Part shown: in pieces, positions 41,602 to 42,201 of the stretch
How the letters are laid out: each line of letters begins with the position of its first letter
Numbering within the stretch: position 1 is the stretch's first letter
Origin: Nitrospira sp.
GTDB lineage: Bacteria > Nitrospirota > Nitrospiria > Nitrospirales > Nitrospiraceae
DNA length: 42,201 nt
Direction of reading: 5' to 3'
Assembly (NCBI GenBank): GCA_005116945.1
Contig: SWDH01000042.1
Coordinates: 107,567 to 149,767 of the forward strand
The notes under the pieces: model-generated
The model's database searches: none
Told to the model about the DNA's origin: nothing
Seen by the model: the letters and a program-made list of their open reading frames with translations, nothing else
Translations under genes and position numbers: made by a program

Positions 41602-42201
41602 CTATGCCTGATGAGGCCGGCGAAGGTTTCGCAACCCTCCAGCGCCGAGACCAACCAGCGAGATGAGACCGGCACCGAACAAGATCACGGCTGCCGGCAA
41701 CGGCACTGCGGTCAGGCTATTGATCGCCCCTTGAATTCTGACGGTTCCCCCACCGATATTATTCTCAAACATGAGCCGCCAGCGGGTTGAACTCAAATCC
41801 CCCAGGCTCGGCGGATTATTGAGCGCCGTTCCAGTGATCGCCAGGCCATCTTCATCCGATAGGTCCAGACGGAAAAGCATCGGTGTATAGGCGCCAATCG
41901 GCGAACCGTTCACAGAAGTACTCAGCCGGAACAGATCACCAGACGGGTTATCGGTGATCCGAATGACGTTCGTCTCACCCATAGGATCTAGATTGACCGA
42001 ATACGTCCCGATGGTAAGCGAAAGATTCTGCACTGCCCCCGGGTACCGACCATTTCCAACTTGTGGGGTCTCATTATCGTATTGGAATGTCCCCGACACC
42101 GACGACGTCAATGGGAGCGTTGACCTCAAAGGCCTATTCACATCGCTCACGCTTCCCGTGAACGAATAGGTGACCAGAGCTGCCTGGGCAACGTTCCCGG
42201 A
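41602..42201 (-). CDS. VPLPA-CTERM surface protein (5' end outside the window)
   Basis: At least 199 residues are visible, and the frame stays open across the right edge. Reading from the edge, SGNVAQAALVTYSFTGSVSD looks like the end of a signal peptide and the start of a mature protein. The middle is rich in strands and asparagine/threonine. The C-terminus is a classic sorting signal: VPLPAAVILFGAGLI, then a hydrophobic helix and a basic tail (RNLRRPHQA). The exosortase should cut near VPLPA. An internal GTG at 42150 is not the start. No enzyme domain was recognised. Confidence 0.88.
   Translation of the reverse strand, partial: SGNVAQAALVTYSFTGSVSDVNRPLRSTLPLTSSVSGTFQYDNETPQVGNGRYPGAVQNLSLTIGTYSVNLDPMGETNVIRITDNPSGDLFRLSTSVNGSPIGAYTPMLFRLDLSDEDGLAITGTALNNPPSLGDLSSTRWRLMFENNIGGGTVRIQGAINSLTAVPLPAAVILFGAGLISLVGLGAGGLRNLRRPHQA

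Overview
The window reads as chromosomal DNA of a Gram-negative, moderately GC-rich bacterium. Gene content and protein style point to the Nitrospirota, most likely the genus Nitrospira. This is an inference from several features together: a VPLPA-CTERM/exosortase locus with XrtA-type exopolysaccharide genes, small PilZ proteins, DUF3703 and DUF2630 proteins, and abundant long palindromic repeats. No rRNA, tRNA, CRISPR array or intact insertion sequence was recognised by eye.

Left part (1-9.3 kb). A MutY-like DNA glycosylase runs off the left edge. Two tandem PilZ proteins follow, then a compact operon of antitoxin, RelE/ParE-like toxin and a cysteine-free IscA/HesB-like protein. Next come a zinc-ribbon Nudix hydrolase divergent from an RlmL-type rRNA methyltransferase, and a large lipoprotein with twelve copies of a D-x-x-G-x-D-x-Y repeat. 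After a remnant of the C-terminus of Lon protease come msrB with a DUF3703 gene, and a two-haem cytochrome c peroxidase.

Middle part (9.3-29 kb). Housekeeping and stress genes are separated by long intergenic stretches full of hairpins and repeats: a secreted protein, cyclopropane-fatty-acid synthase overlapping yggS, a Tim44-like protein, several small proteins, an Hsp20 chaperone, citrate synthase, a Spx/ArsC-like protein, RNase D with a J-domain partner, an ACT-containing malic enzyme, a tiny lysine-rich secreted repeat protein, and a 1231-residue fusion of a YyaL/DUF255 protein with an aldo/keto reductase.

Right part (29-42.2 kb). Nine genes on the minus strand form an exopolysaccharide/exosortase locus. 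In transcription order they are a VPLPA-CTERM substrate cut by the right edge, exosortase fused to EpsI, a WecA/MraY-like glycosyl-phosphate transferase with a long membrane extension, the TPR lipoprotein PrsT, a Wza-like export protein, an outer-membrane barrel, a Wzz-like chain-length protein, a tyrosine-kinase-like ATPase and an ExeA-like ATPase with TPRs. Together they should start, polymerise and export an exopolysaccharide and process VPLPA-tagged surface proteins.

A family of about 125-bp imperfect palindromes is scattered through the window. It has ends close to CAGGATGCT/AGCATCCTG and a central GGCGTACC/GGTACG hairpin. One copy supplies the stop codon of citrate synthase, half a copy supplies the N-terminus of the Wza-like protein, and an inverted pair brackets the Spx/ArsC-like gene. 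A second, related palindrome family abuts the Lon remnant. All coordinates and alignments were made by reading the sequence; no database search was run.
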